Program-made: the position numbers and the translations under genes
Source: Cladochytrium replicatum
Lineage: Eukaryota > Chytridiomycota > Chytridiomycetes > Cladochytriales > Cladochytriaceae
Length of the DNA: 64,000 nucleotides
Assembly (NCBI GenBank): GCA_025526935.1
Contig: JAHLKD010000128.1
Coordinates: forward strand, 62,001 to 126,000
Reading direction: 5' to 3'
In this document: positions 36,270-47,669 of the stretch, one piece after another
Numbering within the stretch: the first letter of the stretch is position 1
How the letters are laid out: each line of letters starts with the position of its first letter
The notes under the pieces: generated by a model
Told to the model about the DNA's origin: nothing
The model's input: the letters and a program-made list of their open reading frames with translations, nothing else
Database searches by the model: none

Positions 36270-38512
36270 GTTGGTGTGGCTTGCTGTGAAAGTTTCTTTT
36301 AACAACAAATGAAGCCAACGTCCCAGCTGACGTTTGAAGCTCTGACTTGAAAAGTCCCAGTTGCCCCAAACGTGTGTTGCTCGTCGCGACGAAATTGCAT
36401 GTCAATTTATGTCGTTGTTTGCAGAAATCTACAACACAAAGGTTAACGCATATGAAAAACGCATATGTGTAGAGAATAAAAAACAAAGCATAGGCTGCAG
36501 AAACATGTTTTTAAGGGAAAAGAACAGATTTTGGGACTGTGAGAGAGCAGAAATGAGCCACCTAGAAATGTTTCAGCTCCTAGTTATTGAGGAGAACATT
36601 CTTTTGCTGGTTTTTAGACTATTAACACCAATTCTATTATCTTTACAAAGCATAGAATCGTCCATATATTTCACCCACAATCAATTAACTGTGGTACGAC
36701 TGAAACTTGAAAAGAGGCTAGCCAAACAAAAAACAACAAAGAGATCAGAAATGTTAAAAATGATTCAAAGCTACGAGGTTTTCAGGGCGCTTATCCACCA
36801 TCTCTTTATCTACCACTACATCCACCACAATCCTGGCCACCACCATAAACAACCCACATCCACAAAATCTCCTTCAAGATCAAAACCCATATCACTGATT
36901 TCAAAATCACCACTAATATCTCCAAAAGACAATACACCTGCAAGAAAAGCATTCATGCCACCTCCAACCCAATCAATTTTTCTGATTAGTCTTCATCACC
37001 AGAACTTTTATCCTGTTTCACTTTACCCTTCTTTTCAAGATTAGGTCCAAGAAAATCCAGTTTATTCCTTCAAAGGAATAACATCATTTTCTGGATTTTT
37101 CTTTGACAATCGTACCAAGTTATTTTTGGAAGAGTAGAAATCTCCATCTTCCCATCCCATTTCTTTGATTGATGAGTCTTTGAGTCAATATTAGGAAGAA
37201 CAGAACAATTCATTGTGTATGAAATTGTCAAGTACTGAGACTCTACTGTGAGAAGAAGTCTGTTTGGAGAAGGGAGCCGAAATAGGATTGGAATTTCAAA
37301 CTTGGTTCTTGGATGAATGGCAGAAAAAAAGTTTTAGAGATAACACCGGTTGCTGACTGATTGCAAATATAATCTTCTGGTCAGCTGAATATTGAACGAA
37401 TTGCAACATGATAATGTCCCAGTCAGCTGAATATTGAAAGCCACAATGTGTGCCTGAAGAATTGGTCCTGCACTAGAAATTTCCAGGCTGCAGGACAACA
37501 GCTGGTTCAAACGCTGACTCAAGCTTGGTAAGAACATCGATGTCAAGGAAGCTCTCATTTCTGAATGTATTGATATCGCAGTGAGGAAAATAAACAAGTG
37601 CTCTTTATGTCTGCACATGCTGGAGCAAGCTGCAGAAATGCATAAAAGAACCTCTAGAGAAAAGAAAGCTAGTGGCCTGGTGGCAAAATAGTGTTGCAAA
37701 CACTCTTTTTTCTTGAAAAATAGACAGCGAACCTAAGATTAAGGCTAAGTTATTTGTGTTCGCAGAATGGGCCGCATGAAAATTTTGGTGCTGCAAACAT
37801 GTATCTTAAAAGCACATTGATTTACCACTGGTTGACATTGGATGATTCAATGAAGGCAGAGAAGAGGAAGGCACAGTGCAGCACATGTCTCTGACAATTG
37901 TTGCACTTTTGTGACAGCCAAAAGATCGCTGAATTCGACCCTTCACGCTTCAGAGGTATCCCTCCCACACTAACACCTTTGTCTATCCTGAAACTGCCAG
38001 CCTACCGCTCATGCACTGTCTCGACCCACATCTCTGGCCATGCAAACAGGCAACACCAAACAACTCTAATTTGTCTTTCAATCCTCAGCCTCAACATAGC
38101 CGGATTGATAACTTGCTGTCCAGGGGCTGGATACTCCTCATGACCTGCCCGTCTAACATTGTGGAGAAAACACTTTGGACTAGTAGCATGAATCAAACAT
38201 TGTCTTGCGTGGGAGAATTATTCACGGGGAAAATGAACTTGTCAGCCGGGCTTGTCGCTCGAATTCGATCTTCAAAGATGAACCACAAACGCCTGGGCTG
38301 GCTTGGCCCAGTTTTTGGTCAGATATATCAGAAATTGACGATTTTGATCCCCAAAAGCGTTGACAGGCAGGGTTGGTTCTTGTTGCATGATGGAAGGATT
38401 GACAATTGTGCCATTGCACATCGCTTTTGGTCGTGGACTGTCGGGGTAGACGAATGGTCGATGCGATGAGAGTAGAGGCAGCAACATGCGTCCTTCTGAG
38501 TAGTAGCTGTGT
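36270..38512. other. AT-rich intergenic stretch, no recognised gene
   Basis: A plus-strand frame of 227 codons at 36361-37044 is low in complexity, His/Ser/Pro/Lys-rich at its end and without any known motif; it is probably a chance frame in AT-rich DNA. A 17-bp direct repeat (GTCAGCTGAATATTGAA) occurs at about 37379 and 37421. No tRNA, LTR or terminal repeat was found. Confidence 0.4.
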
Positions 38513-38575
38513 TGTGACAGGTCGTCCGATATCACTTACGCAATCGGGATCTGTCGACCTGATGTGTTTGATTTT
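38513..38575 (-). repeat. Duplicate of the HSP20 3' end
   Basis: About 60 bases repeat 38798-38857 with a few changes. They include the coding of TSGRQIPIA (the last HSP20 residues) followed by a stop and the conserved downstream block. It lies about 290 bp beyond the HSP20 stop. Confidence 0.75.
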
Positions 38576-38819
38576 GTTTTTATTGAAGATACGAGGCCGA
38601 ATGATTGACGAATGAAACACATGAGAAGTTGAACTTGGCATAGAGAATCCTCACAGACGAGAAAATTGGGTACCCCTTTGTCTTCCAGTAGTGGCCCGGC
38701 TACGAAAGTGCGAAGCTCTTGCATTCATCACACTGGATGCGCTCAGAGGAAGTGAACAAGAGTACCCAGGCATTGACCGTCCTCGCGACTATTGCGTGTG
38801 ACAAGCCGTCTGATTGAGC

Positions 38820-39489
38820 TCACGCAATCGGGATCTGTCGACCTGATGTGTCTTTGCCCGGCATCGTAATGCGCAACACGCCGTCCTACAACGTCGCAAA
38901 CTTTGCATTCTTGATATCCGCCAGAGTCGGCACGAACACCTTCGCATCGACTTTCCTCACGCACGGCTCGCGCACTTGTCGCGACATCACGTTCTCCCCG
39001 TCCTCCGACTTTCTTGAAACCGTCGGGATGATGGGTCGTGTCATCCCCTTGACGGAGATCTGATGCGACTCGTCGATCGAAGCGATCTTGAGGTCGTCCT
39101 TCTTCAGGCCGGGTACCTCGACGACGAGTGTGTAGTCCGAGTCACTCCCGCGTTCGACCCAGCTTCGTGGATGTCGGATCGTGCCGCAGTTATCTTCGTA
39201 GCGGCGGAAGTGGGATTGGAAGTGGTTCGACCATTCCCTTACTTTCTCGTCCGAGGATGTGGCATCCGTCATGGTCCTGTTCGAAAATATTGATCGTTAG
39301 TGATTTTTCAATCATGTAGGGTATGAGTTCGTCTCACGTCAATGCTTCGTCCCATTTCCTAGCCCATTCCAACCGCTTGGCTTCGGCTTTGGCATTTCTC
39401 TCCTCCGCATTCTCGCTTCGATCACAGGTAGCCCAGTTGTAGGCGTAGGCAAGAATTCCGACTTTGGCTGCGAAGCTGAAGAGACCCAT
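38820..39489 (-). CDS. Small heat-shock protein (HSP20/alpha-crystallin family) with an in-frame TAG
   Basis: Exon 1 is 39338-39489 (MGLFSFAAKVGILAYAYNWA, then a charged helix). The intron is 61 nt, GT-AG. Exon 2 runs to a TGA at 38820-38822, which would give 202 residues. The alpha-crystallin domain begins near residue 90 (DYTLVVEVPGLKKDDLKI) and contains HQISVKG and KVFVPTLADIKNAKFA. A TAG at 38886-38888 falls just before DGVLRITMPG, the conserved last strand of the domain. The same frame then continues to GRQIPIA, which carries the I-x-I tail motif that docks into neighbouring subunits. HSP20 proteins are ATP-independent holdases. The downstream part is well preserved, so the stop is recent, an error, or read through. 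The hydrophobic N-terminus is unusual and could anchor or target it. Confidence 0.75.
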
Positions 39490-39854
39490 TCTGATTTGGT
39501 GTTTTTTGTTTGTAGATTGTTTTCTGTCGAGAGATTGTTTGTTGGTGGGATATGATCCATTCTGCAGCGCTGCTAATTTATAGAAGCAACACCGGAAGCT
39601 ACCTACGCCCGTCCCACCCCTGAAAGTGATTCCATTTTTTCGCACGGAATTGAGTGGCTCACGTAGACATGTGGACAAATGAATTCCTGCCACATTTGGC
39701 AGCGGGTTGTTTTCGAAGGGCACAGGAAATATGTGAAGAGAATTTTGTTGGAAAATGTCATAATTAAAGCACCTCGGAATATTCCAAATAAGATAGGCGA
39801 CACACATCATTCACACATGTTCTTGGTGTGCAAATCCATAAGATACAAACATCC
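39490..39854. other. Intergenic, HSP20 upstream
   Basis: No gene was found. Likely promoter of the HSP20 gene; I did not see convincing heat-shock elements. Confidence 0.35.
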
Positions 39855-39925
39855 CACCGTCTCCAGTCACCAAAGGCTTTAATTCCAGCCGCGTTTGAGA
39901 AAGCAGATAAGTGGAATCCTGAGAG
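39855..39925 (-). pseudogene. 3-beta-HSD-like exon 5 fragment
   Basis: The minus strand reads SGFHLSAFSNAAGIKAFGDW, matching SFTFSNEAAIKALGDWRRWT in the intact genes. Only about 70 bp remain. Confidence 0.6.
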
Positions 39926-40085
39926 GTGATAAGCGCCATGTTGGCCAGAGGACAAACTTTGCATTGGCAGAGTCCCTTTACACTTGCACCAGCCTGGGGC
40001 ATAACAACTTCGGCAGTGATACAAGAAAACTAAAAATGGACACTGCACAACTTGTTTGAGTTATTGCTCGAACCACACAAGCATC

Positions 40086-41246
40086 TCAATGACCTTCATG
40101 TACTTCCATGAGATAAACACATCGTCCAGTGCTCTGATCCAGATCCCATCGTCTCCACTCACCAAAGGCCTTGATCGCAGCAGCATTCGAGAAAGTAAAC
40201 GACTTCACACCAACATAATAGGTTGGTAACGTCACAATCGACCGGTGTAGTACCCGTCATGCCAAGTCTGTGCAGTGCATCCCCAACGCATGTGAGTGCG
40301 AACATCATGAATTTTGACACGTGGCCCTAGTATCAATTCTGGTCTAATTTTCTACTATTTGGGAGTTACGCTGAACATCACCGTTGAAAACTGAGATCAA
40401 TGGGCCCAACCTTAAACCCTCCATCATTTCGAGTTTGGTGACCAAATAACTGTCGTTCAAAACGAAAGCCTGGCTTGGAATGGAATCGGGGTTGGTTTTC
40501 AGAGCACTAGCTGCAGCGATGGAGCATCTTCCTCGCGCACATCCCACTGAGGTGTTTTGCCGAGAGCGTCACACCCAAGACAGACGCCTACACTGGACAT
40601 CTGGACTGAAGCAAGTTTCCGTCATCATCTTGGCACATACCGAAATGTTTCACAGCACCCGAAGCTTCGCAGGCGAGGAGCACATTCTCGGTCCCCAAAA
40701 CATTAACCTTATAACTCCTTTCATAGTCCTTTGGGAGAAAATTCTGGTACCTGCAAATCGAACAATTTATGTCACAAACGGCATGATGTATGACTTGGTC
40801 GATGAATCTTACTTGACGAGTGCAGCCGTGAATAATACAACCTCCGCACAACTGTCTTCAAGCGCGATCTCTCGTGTGGTGATGTCGACTTTCACCAATA
40901 CCACTTCCTCTCGTTCTTCATACAGCCAAGCGTTCTCCGAAACTCCAAGATCGATCATATACACCTTCTTAAAATTTCGCGTCTTAAGCGGCCGATAAAC
41001 CACGTAAGAACCCAAGAATCCTCCTCCACCAAGGACAGCGTAAATCGTCGATGGCCAATCCATTACGGAGTCGGTGTCTTCGGGGATAACTGGATTAACT
41101 CTGGTATTGTATCCTTGGCGGCTGGAGAACCCACCGGAGGAACTTTTGGCAATGGATATAAGAATTCCGACATGAGCAGAGATTTAGGCAACGGAGAGCA
41201 CTGGAACCACTGCTACAGTGGCGATGGCATTCCAGAGGATTCCCAT
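40086..41246 (-). pseudogene. 3-beta-HSD/sterol dehydrogenase-like pseudogene
   Basis: The start at 41246 (MGILWNAIATVAVVPVLSVA) is followed at once by TAA in the membrane-anchor region. The Rossmann segment is preserved (YAVLGGGGFLGSYVVYR; 40809-41063), as are the next exon (FLPKDYERSYKVNVLGTEN), part of exon 4 (SALKTNPDSIPSQAF) and the exon 5 end (SFTFSNAAAIKAFGEWRRWD, stop 40086-40088). The exon carrying the YxxxK active site of the intact genes is missing. It lies head to head with the intact gene at 41768. Confidence 0.8.
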
Positions 41247-41767
41247 TATGATCGTCGAGCAAACCCATACGACCCATCTCGTTTATCTCTATTCATTCTG
41301 TTCATGGAGCACGACACTTTGCCATATCTGGTTATGATTTTCAGGGTATATCGACAAGGTTTTAATCTTTCGACATGCCCTACTCTGTATTGCAAATTTG
41401 ACCGCATTGTTAATCAATCAGCAGCAGTTCTCGGTAGCTGAGCATCATATGGCTTTTGGGCAGATCGATCTCTCCTGGTGCCGCATATAGAATGATTCGG
41501 CGGCACCAATTGATGCGTAGATCTAGAGAGACACAGAAGTTCCATTTTGGTGGACACCCTTCGAACATCAAACAGCCCATACATTAATTTGCTGCCCAAA
41601 TTGCGGTTGATATGCCGTAACTTTTAATGCCTATCTTCTTTCTTACTGGGGCAGTGGCTCCGCAAAGGACCGTTTCGATTGGCTGGAAAAACTTTTATCA
41701 ACAAATTCTTTTCTTCAGGGCAAGGAGATAAAGTGAGTTACTGTTTCGCTTTCCCGCCAGTACGACC
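41247..41767. other. Intergenic between divergent 3-beta-HSD pseudogene and gene 1
   Basis: Probable bidirectional upstream region, about 520 bp. No motif was recognised. Confidence 0.35.
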
Positions 41768-43279
41768 ATGCGGCTTTTGTGGACTGCGATCATTGCTGCG
41801 ATTGGGATTCCAGTGGGCTCAGTTGCCTCACTCTATGCGGTCTATCGCATCCTGAACTACACCAATCCCATTCCTCCGGTTCCAAAGGGCTCGCAAACGG
41901 ACAAATCTATTCAAGCACCTCTTACACCTGTGATTCCAGAAGATAAAGACGCCATCAAGAAAGGTGATCCAACCATCTATGCTGTCGTTGGCGGGGGCGG
42001 ATTCTTAGGCTGCTACATCGTCTACCGGCTTCTTCGCACCCGCAACGTTAAGAAGGTGTTTGTATTCGATCTTTCTCTCGGGAGCAGCGCATGGCTTTTC
42101 GAAGGACGCGAGGAAGTGGAGTTTGTAAAACTCGATGTCACGAAGCGTGACGACGTCGAGAAAGCGATCACTGAAAGCTGTGCCGAAGTGGTGTTCTTGA
42201 CTGCCGCTGTCCTCAGGTAAAGACAAGAGTGTGGAAAAATGTTTTTCAGTGCCTTTGTCAGGACGGAGACTTATTGTTCCTGTAACAGACCGCAAGACTA
42301 CTTATCCAAGGATTATGCCCGAAGCTACAAAGTTAACGTTGAAGGTGCAGAGAATGTTGTGCGTGCCTGCGCTGCAGCTCCATCTGTCAAGTACCTAGGT
42401 ATGTCTCGGTGGCGAGTTCTCGGTATTTCTACAAAGTTTGACGACGACTTGCAGTCAACACAGGCAGTATTGCCATCTCACTGGGCTGGGACCGATACAA
42501 CAAGGATCGATTCTGGGACCTTAACGAGGAGCAAGCGCTTCCAGCGCAGAAACATTTCAGCCACTACGGGAAAACAAAGTGTCTCGCAGAGGAAATCGTT
42601 CTGAGCATGGATGGGAAGGGTGTTAGGACTGTTTCGATCAGAGCAGGGTAACGCATATTCTAAGTGTCCAAATCTGCCATGATTCTCAACGAAAAGCGTA
42701 GGGGTATTTACGGTTATGGAGATTCCCTCGTGTTCGCTCGGTTGAAAGGTGCCACAAGCGTGAACACTTTCCTCCTAAACTTGGATTACGTCGAGAATAC
42801 CGCGCAAGCGCTTATTTCTGCAGCTGATGCGCTGAGAACTTACCCAGAAAACGTCGCGGGACGGGCGTTCTTTGCGACGGATGGGTTGGTGATTGATCAG
42901 GCGGGCCTAGTGAAGGCTTACAAGGTGAGTGTGTATAAGAGCGACCAGTCCAAAGTCTGTTGTTTGTTTCTACCTAACAAAATACTTGCAGAAAATCAGA
43001 CCTGATATGGTTCCGACGTCAAGCACTCCCGTTCCTGGCTTTGTCATCTTTGCGATATCAGTGATCGGAGACATTATGTATCGCCTTGGCTCACAGACTG
43101 CTCCATTGACGCTATCCAGTTACTTTACCATCATGCGGTCGTTTACCTTTTCGAACGAGGCGGCGATCAAGGCTTTGGGAGATTGGAGACGTTGGACTCC
43201 GGAGGAAAGCCTTGGGCGAACCGTGTATCTCTCAGAACTTCATCAAAGCAGGTTGCTGCAGTCCGGGAAGTCAGATTAA
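41768..43279 (+). CDS. 3-beta-hydroxysteroid dehydrogenase/sterol 4-carboxylate dehydrogenase-like protein, gene 1
   Basis: Exons 41768-42216, 42289-42398, 42455-42647, 42702-42924 and 42992-43279 join in frame to 420 residues, all introns GT-AG. An N-terminal hydrophobic anchor (about residues 3-30) precedes the NAD(P)-binding Rossmann motif TIYAVVGGGGFLGCYIVYRL. LTAAVLRPQDYLSKDYARSY and the YxxxK catalytic pair in SHYGKTKCLAEEI follow, then the GGIYGYGD block. Later hydrophobic segments (FVIFAISVIGDIMYRLG) suggest endoplasmic-reticulum membrane association. The closest characterised function is Erg26-type sterol-4-alpha-carboxylate 3-dehydrogenase, but the presence of several copies suggests a diverged relative, and substrate specificity is not readable from sequence. 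It converges on gene 2, which has the same exon sizes. Confidence 0.88.
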
Positions 43280-43344
43280 GATCGTTGGGATTGCAATTCA
43301 CCAAAATCTGTCTATGAATGGATAAGTATGCTGGAGTATAAAGG

Positions 43345-43556
43345 CAATCGTCATGCTCATGATAATCTATAAGAAGCTTTTCATGAGAAAGTCCTTCGCA
43401 CCTATGAAAACATCATGCTCATGATAATCTTTAAGAAACTTTTCATGAGAAATTCCTTTGCACATCATGCTCATAACTTTTCATGAGAAATTCCTTTGCA
43501 CATCATGCTCATGATAATCTATAAGTATGTTTTCATGAGAAAGTCCTTCGCACCTA
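43345..43556. repeat. Minisatellite of about four ~55-bp units
   Basis: Units combine CATGCTCATGATAATCTATA and TTTTCATGAGAAAGTCCTT-type halves, with one shortened unit. It lies between the 3' ends of two convergent paralogues. TCATGA palindromes recur in every unit. Confidence 0.8.
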
Positions 43557-43775
43557 TATATGCTAAATCATTTGGGCTCGGACCTTCTCATGGACCCTTT
43601 CATTGCCCGGAACTTCCCCCCTTCCGCTGATTTCCGCAAGAGCAAAGAAGAAAACTTGCAGCCATGTTGAAGGATGTGCAAAGGCCCGAATATTAGATTC
43701 GTGGAACCGCTATTCAGCTATTCAGAGCATAGAAAAGGTTTAAAGATCGTCCAGAATGAAGATCTCTTCAATAGA

Positions 43776-45301
43776 TTAGAATGCTGGCTTGAGTCTGACG
43801 CCATGCATTTGCATTGTGCTCCGATGCAGTTCGGCAAGATGCACACTCCTCCCAAGACTCTCATCCGGCGTCCACCGTCTCCAGTCTCCCAGCGCTTTGA
43901 GCGCCGCCTCGTTTGAGAACGTAAATGAGCGGACGGTGGTGTAGTACGCTGCGACAGTCAGATCTTCCGGGCCTCTCGACCCAAGTCGATACAGAATGTC
44001 TCCGATCACAGCGGTTGCAAAGATGACGAAATCGGGGACAAGGAAATGTGACGCGGGCACCATTTCCGGCCTTAGTTTCTGAAACGCAAAGGGAAAGGCA
44101 ACCCGCCAAAGATCAGACCTAGATTTTTGGATGGTCGGGTTCACTGCTGCCCCACCTTGAAACCTTTCACAAAGATCTCTTGGTTCGTGACCAACCCATC
44201 GTTCGCAAAGAACGTTCGCCCGCCCACATTATCCGGGTTCGTTTCCAAAGCGTCCGCGGCGGTGATCAAAGCCTGTGCCATGTTCTCGACGTAGTCCCAG
44301 TTGTACATGAACGTGGTGAGTCCAGTGGCGTTCTTGAGCCCTGAGAACATGAACAGATCGCCATATCCATAGATACCACTGTCACCAAAAAAAAAAAATA
44401 ATCAGCAAACACAGGAAAATCATACATCGATGGTATGAATCTACCCGGCGCGAAGTGTAACGGTTCGAACACCGCGGCCGTCATAGCTCTCAACCAGCTG
44501 CTCCGCGAGAGCCTTGGTCCTGCCGTAGTGGCTGAAATGTTTCTCTGCTCGCGGTGCATCGTGCTCGTTCAAGTCCCAGAAACGTCCCGTGTTAAAACGG
44601 TCCCAGCCGAGGCATGCAGCGACGCTGGAGGTGTTCACTGGCAGAAAAGTAAGTCAAGAACGCAGAGCAACATTTGATTTCAGTGGTTATACCGAGATGC
44701 TTTACGGAGGGAGTTGCTGCGCAAGCACGCAGGATATTCTCGGTCCCCTCGACGTTGACTCTGTAGCTCTTTGCATAATCCTTTTCGAGATACTCCTGAT
44801 GCCTTTATCCCAACCCGAAACAAATCAAAAAATGGTTCGATACTTTTAAGTTTTGACCCAGGATGGAACTCACTTGATGAGCGCAGCAGTCACAATAACA
44901 ACCTCCGCCCCGCTCTCCCCGATCGCCTTCTCGACCTCCTCCTTCTCCGTCATGTCCACTTTCACAAACTCGACTTCCTCGCGTCGTTCGTAGAGCCACG
45001 CGCTGCTTCCGAGCCCGAGATCAAACACGTACACTTTTCTCACGTTCCGAGTCCTGAGGAGTCTGTACACGACATAACTGCCCAGGAACCCACCCCCCCC
45101 GATCACGGCGTAGGTTTTCGGTGGAGCCGGTCGGATTGTATCGGTATCGGGCGGAATCGTCGCTGCGAGCGAATGGTCCGTTCGGGAGCCGGGAGGGATG
45201 ACGGGCGGGAGTTGGTATGAGGCGTTCAGGAGGCGGTAGAATGCATAGATGGATGCGAGGGACAGGATGGGGACGCCGATGGCCGCTCGGAAGCGCGACA
45301 T
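43776..45301 (-). CDS. 3-beta-hydroxysteroid dehydrogenase/sterol dehydrogenase-like protein, gene 2
   Basis: Exons 44874-45301, 44693-44802, 44445-44637, 44156-44378 and 43776-44078 join in frame to 418 residues. The three internal exons are 110, 193 and 223 nt, exactly as in gene 1. A short N-terminal hydrophobic segment (VPILSLASIYAFYRLLNAS) is followed by TYAVIGGGGFLGSYVVYRLL, the YxxxK active site in SHYGRTKALAEQL, and GGIYGYGD. The second intron acceptor is an AAAG rather than a pyrimidine-rich CAG, chosen because it alone keeps the frame. Function is as for gene 1: NAD(P)-dependent oxidation of a 3-hydroxysterol-like substrate is inferred. It is tail to tail with gene 1 and is about as well preserved. 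Confidence 0.87.
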
Positions 45302-45533
45302 TGTTTGCTGATAGTGTCTTGGGAGGTCAGACAGTCGATCCTTAGAAAATTTATCTTGGAAAACTTGTTGCAGCGTGCGACGACCGTGGAGAGAGAGAGA
45401 GAGACGACATTTTGCACTGTGTGCATCAGCATATTCAAAACACATATTATAAAAACAAGTACATGAATGAATGTTTAGTTGATCCTCACACTTGGAACTA
45501 TATCCGACCATCGGTTCGCAGTTACTCCTCGCT

Positions 45534-46280
45534 TCACGCCTTCAAAAGCTTCCCAATCTCTTCCTCCAAACTCTCCGGGGTAGCAGATGACCCCCACCGT
45601 CCCACCACATTCCCATTCCTATCCACCAAAAACTATAATAACAAGCCGATCAAAATTCCAAGAACTGTCCCCAACAAAATTTCACGTATAGGTTACCTTT
45701 GTGAAATTCCACTTGATCATCTTGGTCCCCAGGATGCCCGGGGCGGCTTCTTTGAGGTACGCGAACAGCACGTCCTCGTTCGTGCCGTTGACGTCCACAA
45801 GTGAGGTGAGCGGGAACGTGACCCCGTGGTTACGTTGGCAGATGGCTTCGATCTGGGATCCTTCGGCCTCTTCTTGCTGTCATAAATGATAATCCATGAA
45901 TGGTTATCGCCCAGTTGGATCTAAACTTTTACTATGAAGGAGTTTGAGGGGAAGCCAATGACGATGAGACCTTGGTCTTTATATTTCTGGTACAACGCCT
46001 CGAAACCCTTTAATTGCCTTTTCATCCAGTAACAAAAATCAACTACTTTCCGGGGTTGTTTAACTTAGGATACTTACGATGCGTAGCCGCAGTGCGAGGC
46101 GGTGTTGGTGACGAGGATCACTTTGCCCTTCAGCTCTGCAAAGTCAAGCGGTTTGTTCTGGAGGGTTGTGGTCTTGTAGTCGTACACGGAGGAGAGTTGT
46201 CGAGTCATGATTGTGAGGGAGGACCTGAGTGTGTCTGAGATGGGATGTGTGATGATGCGGGACGTTTGGCGAAGAAACAT
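45534..46280 (-). CDS. Glutathione/thioredoxin peroxidase
   Basis: Exons 46078-46280, 45933-46017, 45697-45876 and 45534-45632 join in frame to 188 residues with GT-AG introns. A basic N-terminal extension ([15 protein letters not shown]) before a second Met ([12 protein letters not shown]) could be a mitochondrial presequence. The second Met would give a cytosolic form. The peroxidatic Cys lies in [11 protein letters not shown] and the Trp-Asn pair in [16 protein letters not shown]. The usual FPCNQF block with the catalytic Gln reads FPSNSF here, so Gln is replaced by Ser and the block's Cys is also absent. A Cys in [14 protein letters not shown] is at the resolving position of non-selenium fungal enzymes, pointing to thioredoxin as reductant. 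The enzyme reduces hydrogen peroxide and lipid hydroperoxides. Confidence 0.88.
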
Positions 46281-47073
46281 GATATATACTAGTTGAGCGG
46301 TAGAATAAAGTAGCGGGACGTGGGATGTTTGGGAACGCCGTGAATCGAGTACTCTGTGCGGATAAAACTCAATATTAAAATGTACGTATTTGAATCATTT
46401 TCTATCGAGATAAGGTCCGGATCACGGAGAGATTCGCGGGCTTCGGGGTCGTTCGATAAGCGGGCGGGCTGGCTCACGGAAACAAAGGTCTTTGAGAAAA
46501 GGGAGTTGGATAGTAGCGGTTGATTCAGAACTTGTGGTGGCAAATAAGTAAATTGTAGGAAATAAACACACAAGAACAAAAGAATACGGGCATACTTTGA
46601 GACCGACACTTTGTATATTCCAGCATGAATTACGAGTACCGCCAAACCACCAAACCACCAAAATTTGGCAATAAGAATCGGAGAGACACGTGACATACCC
46701 AGCCAGCCAAAGGTACGAAAGGAGAGATGAATGGAAATGGAACGGAAATGGAAATGGATGGAATGGAGGAATGGCGGAATGGAATGGACGATGACGAGAT
46801 GGCACGTCAATCGATGTATGGATGGATCGATGGATGGATGGATGGAGCGTTGATGGATGACGAGTTTATTGGGCGACGTTGCCCTGCCGAGAGTCGGCGA
46901 CCGTGCTTGCTGCAGAGAGACTCGGGGACTCCACGCCAAACGTATCGCCATTTTACTCATTGCTTTTATTACTTAATGCTGTCTTGACTGTCGTCGACAT
47001 TTTTCGCAATCGTTTACTTCAATTCAATCGATCGAATTTCGGTATTTCTCTGATTTCAGCGGTCTCAGTCAAC
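46281..47073. other. Intergenic with ATGG-type microsatellite
   Basis: At about 46735-46855 the plus strand is built of GGAATGG and ATGG repeats. Frames across it (up to 223 codons on the minus strand) are low-complexity shadows. The rest holds the upstream regions of the divergent peroxidase and eL15 genes. Confidence 0.6.
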
Positions 47074-47634
47074 ATGGGAGTGAGTGCTGCTGTTTGGGTG
47101 GGTCGGACTGGAAATGTTGATTTTGTCGTACTTAGGCATACAAGTACATTGAGGAGCTCTACAAGAAGAAGCAGTCGGATGTCCTCCGATTCATCCTCCG
47201 CATGAGGTGCTGGGAGTACAGGTACTACCATCAATGCCGTACACAATGCAGGGGTGATGAACTTATCACATTCTTTTTATTACAGGCAACTGAACGTCAT
47301 TCACCGTGCCTCTCGCCCATCCCGCCCCGACAAGGCCCGCCGTCTTGGCTACAAAGCCAAGCAGGGCTACGTCATCTACCGCATCCGCGTCCGCCGTGGT
47401 GGCCGTAAGCGTCCAGTCCCTAAGGGCCAGGTCTACGGTAAGCCCTCGCACCAGGGTGTCACCCAGCTCAAGTTCCAGCGCTCCCTCCGCTCCACCGCCG
47501 AGGAGCGTGTCGGCCGCAAATGCCCCAACCTCCGCGTCCTCAACTCGTACTGGGTCAACCAGGACTCGACCTACAAGTTCTACGAGGTGATCTGCGTTGA
47601 CCCCCAACACAAGGCCATCCGTCGCGACCCCCGC

Positions 47635-47669
<35 letters not shown>

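Noticed and set aside
36361-37044. A 227-codon plus-strand frame
   Set aside because: It has AT-rich, low-complexity composition, no known motif and no intron structure, and nothing related nearby; probably chance.
38886-38888. TAG as a general sense codon in this genome
   Set aside because: Other genes, including HSP20 itself, use normal stops and no other conserved gene here has an internal TAG. A single case is better explained by mutation, error or readthrough.
46289-46960. A 223-codon minus-strand frame upstream of the peroxidase
   Set aside because: It crosses the ATGG microsatellite (IHPSIDPSIHR) and has no homology signal.
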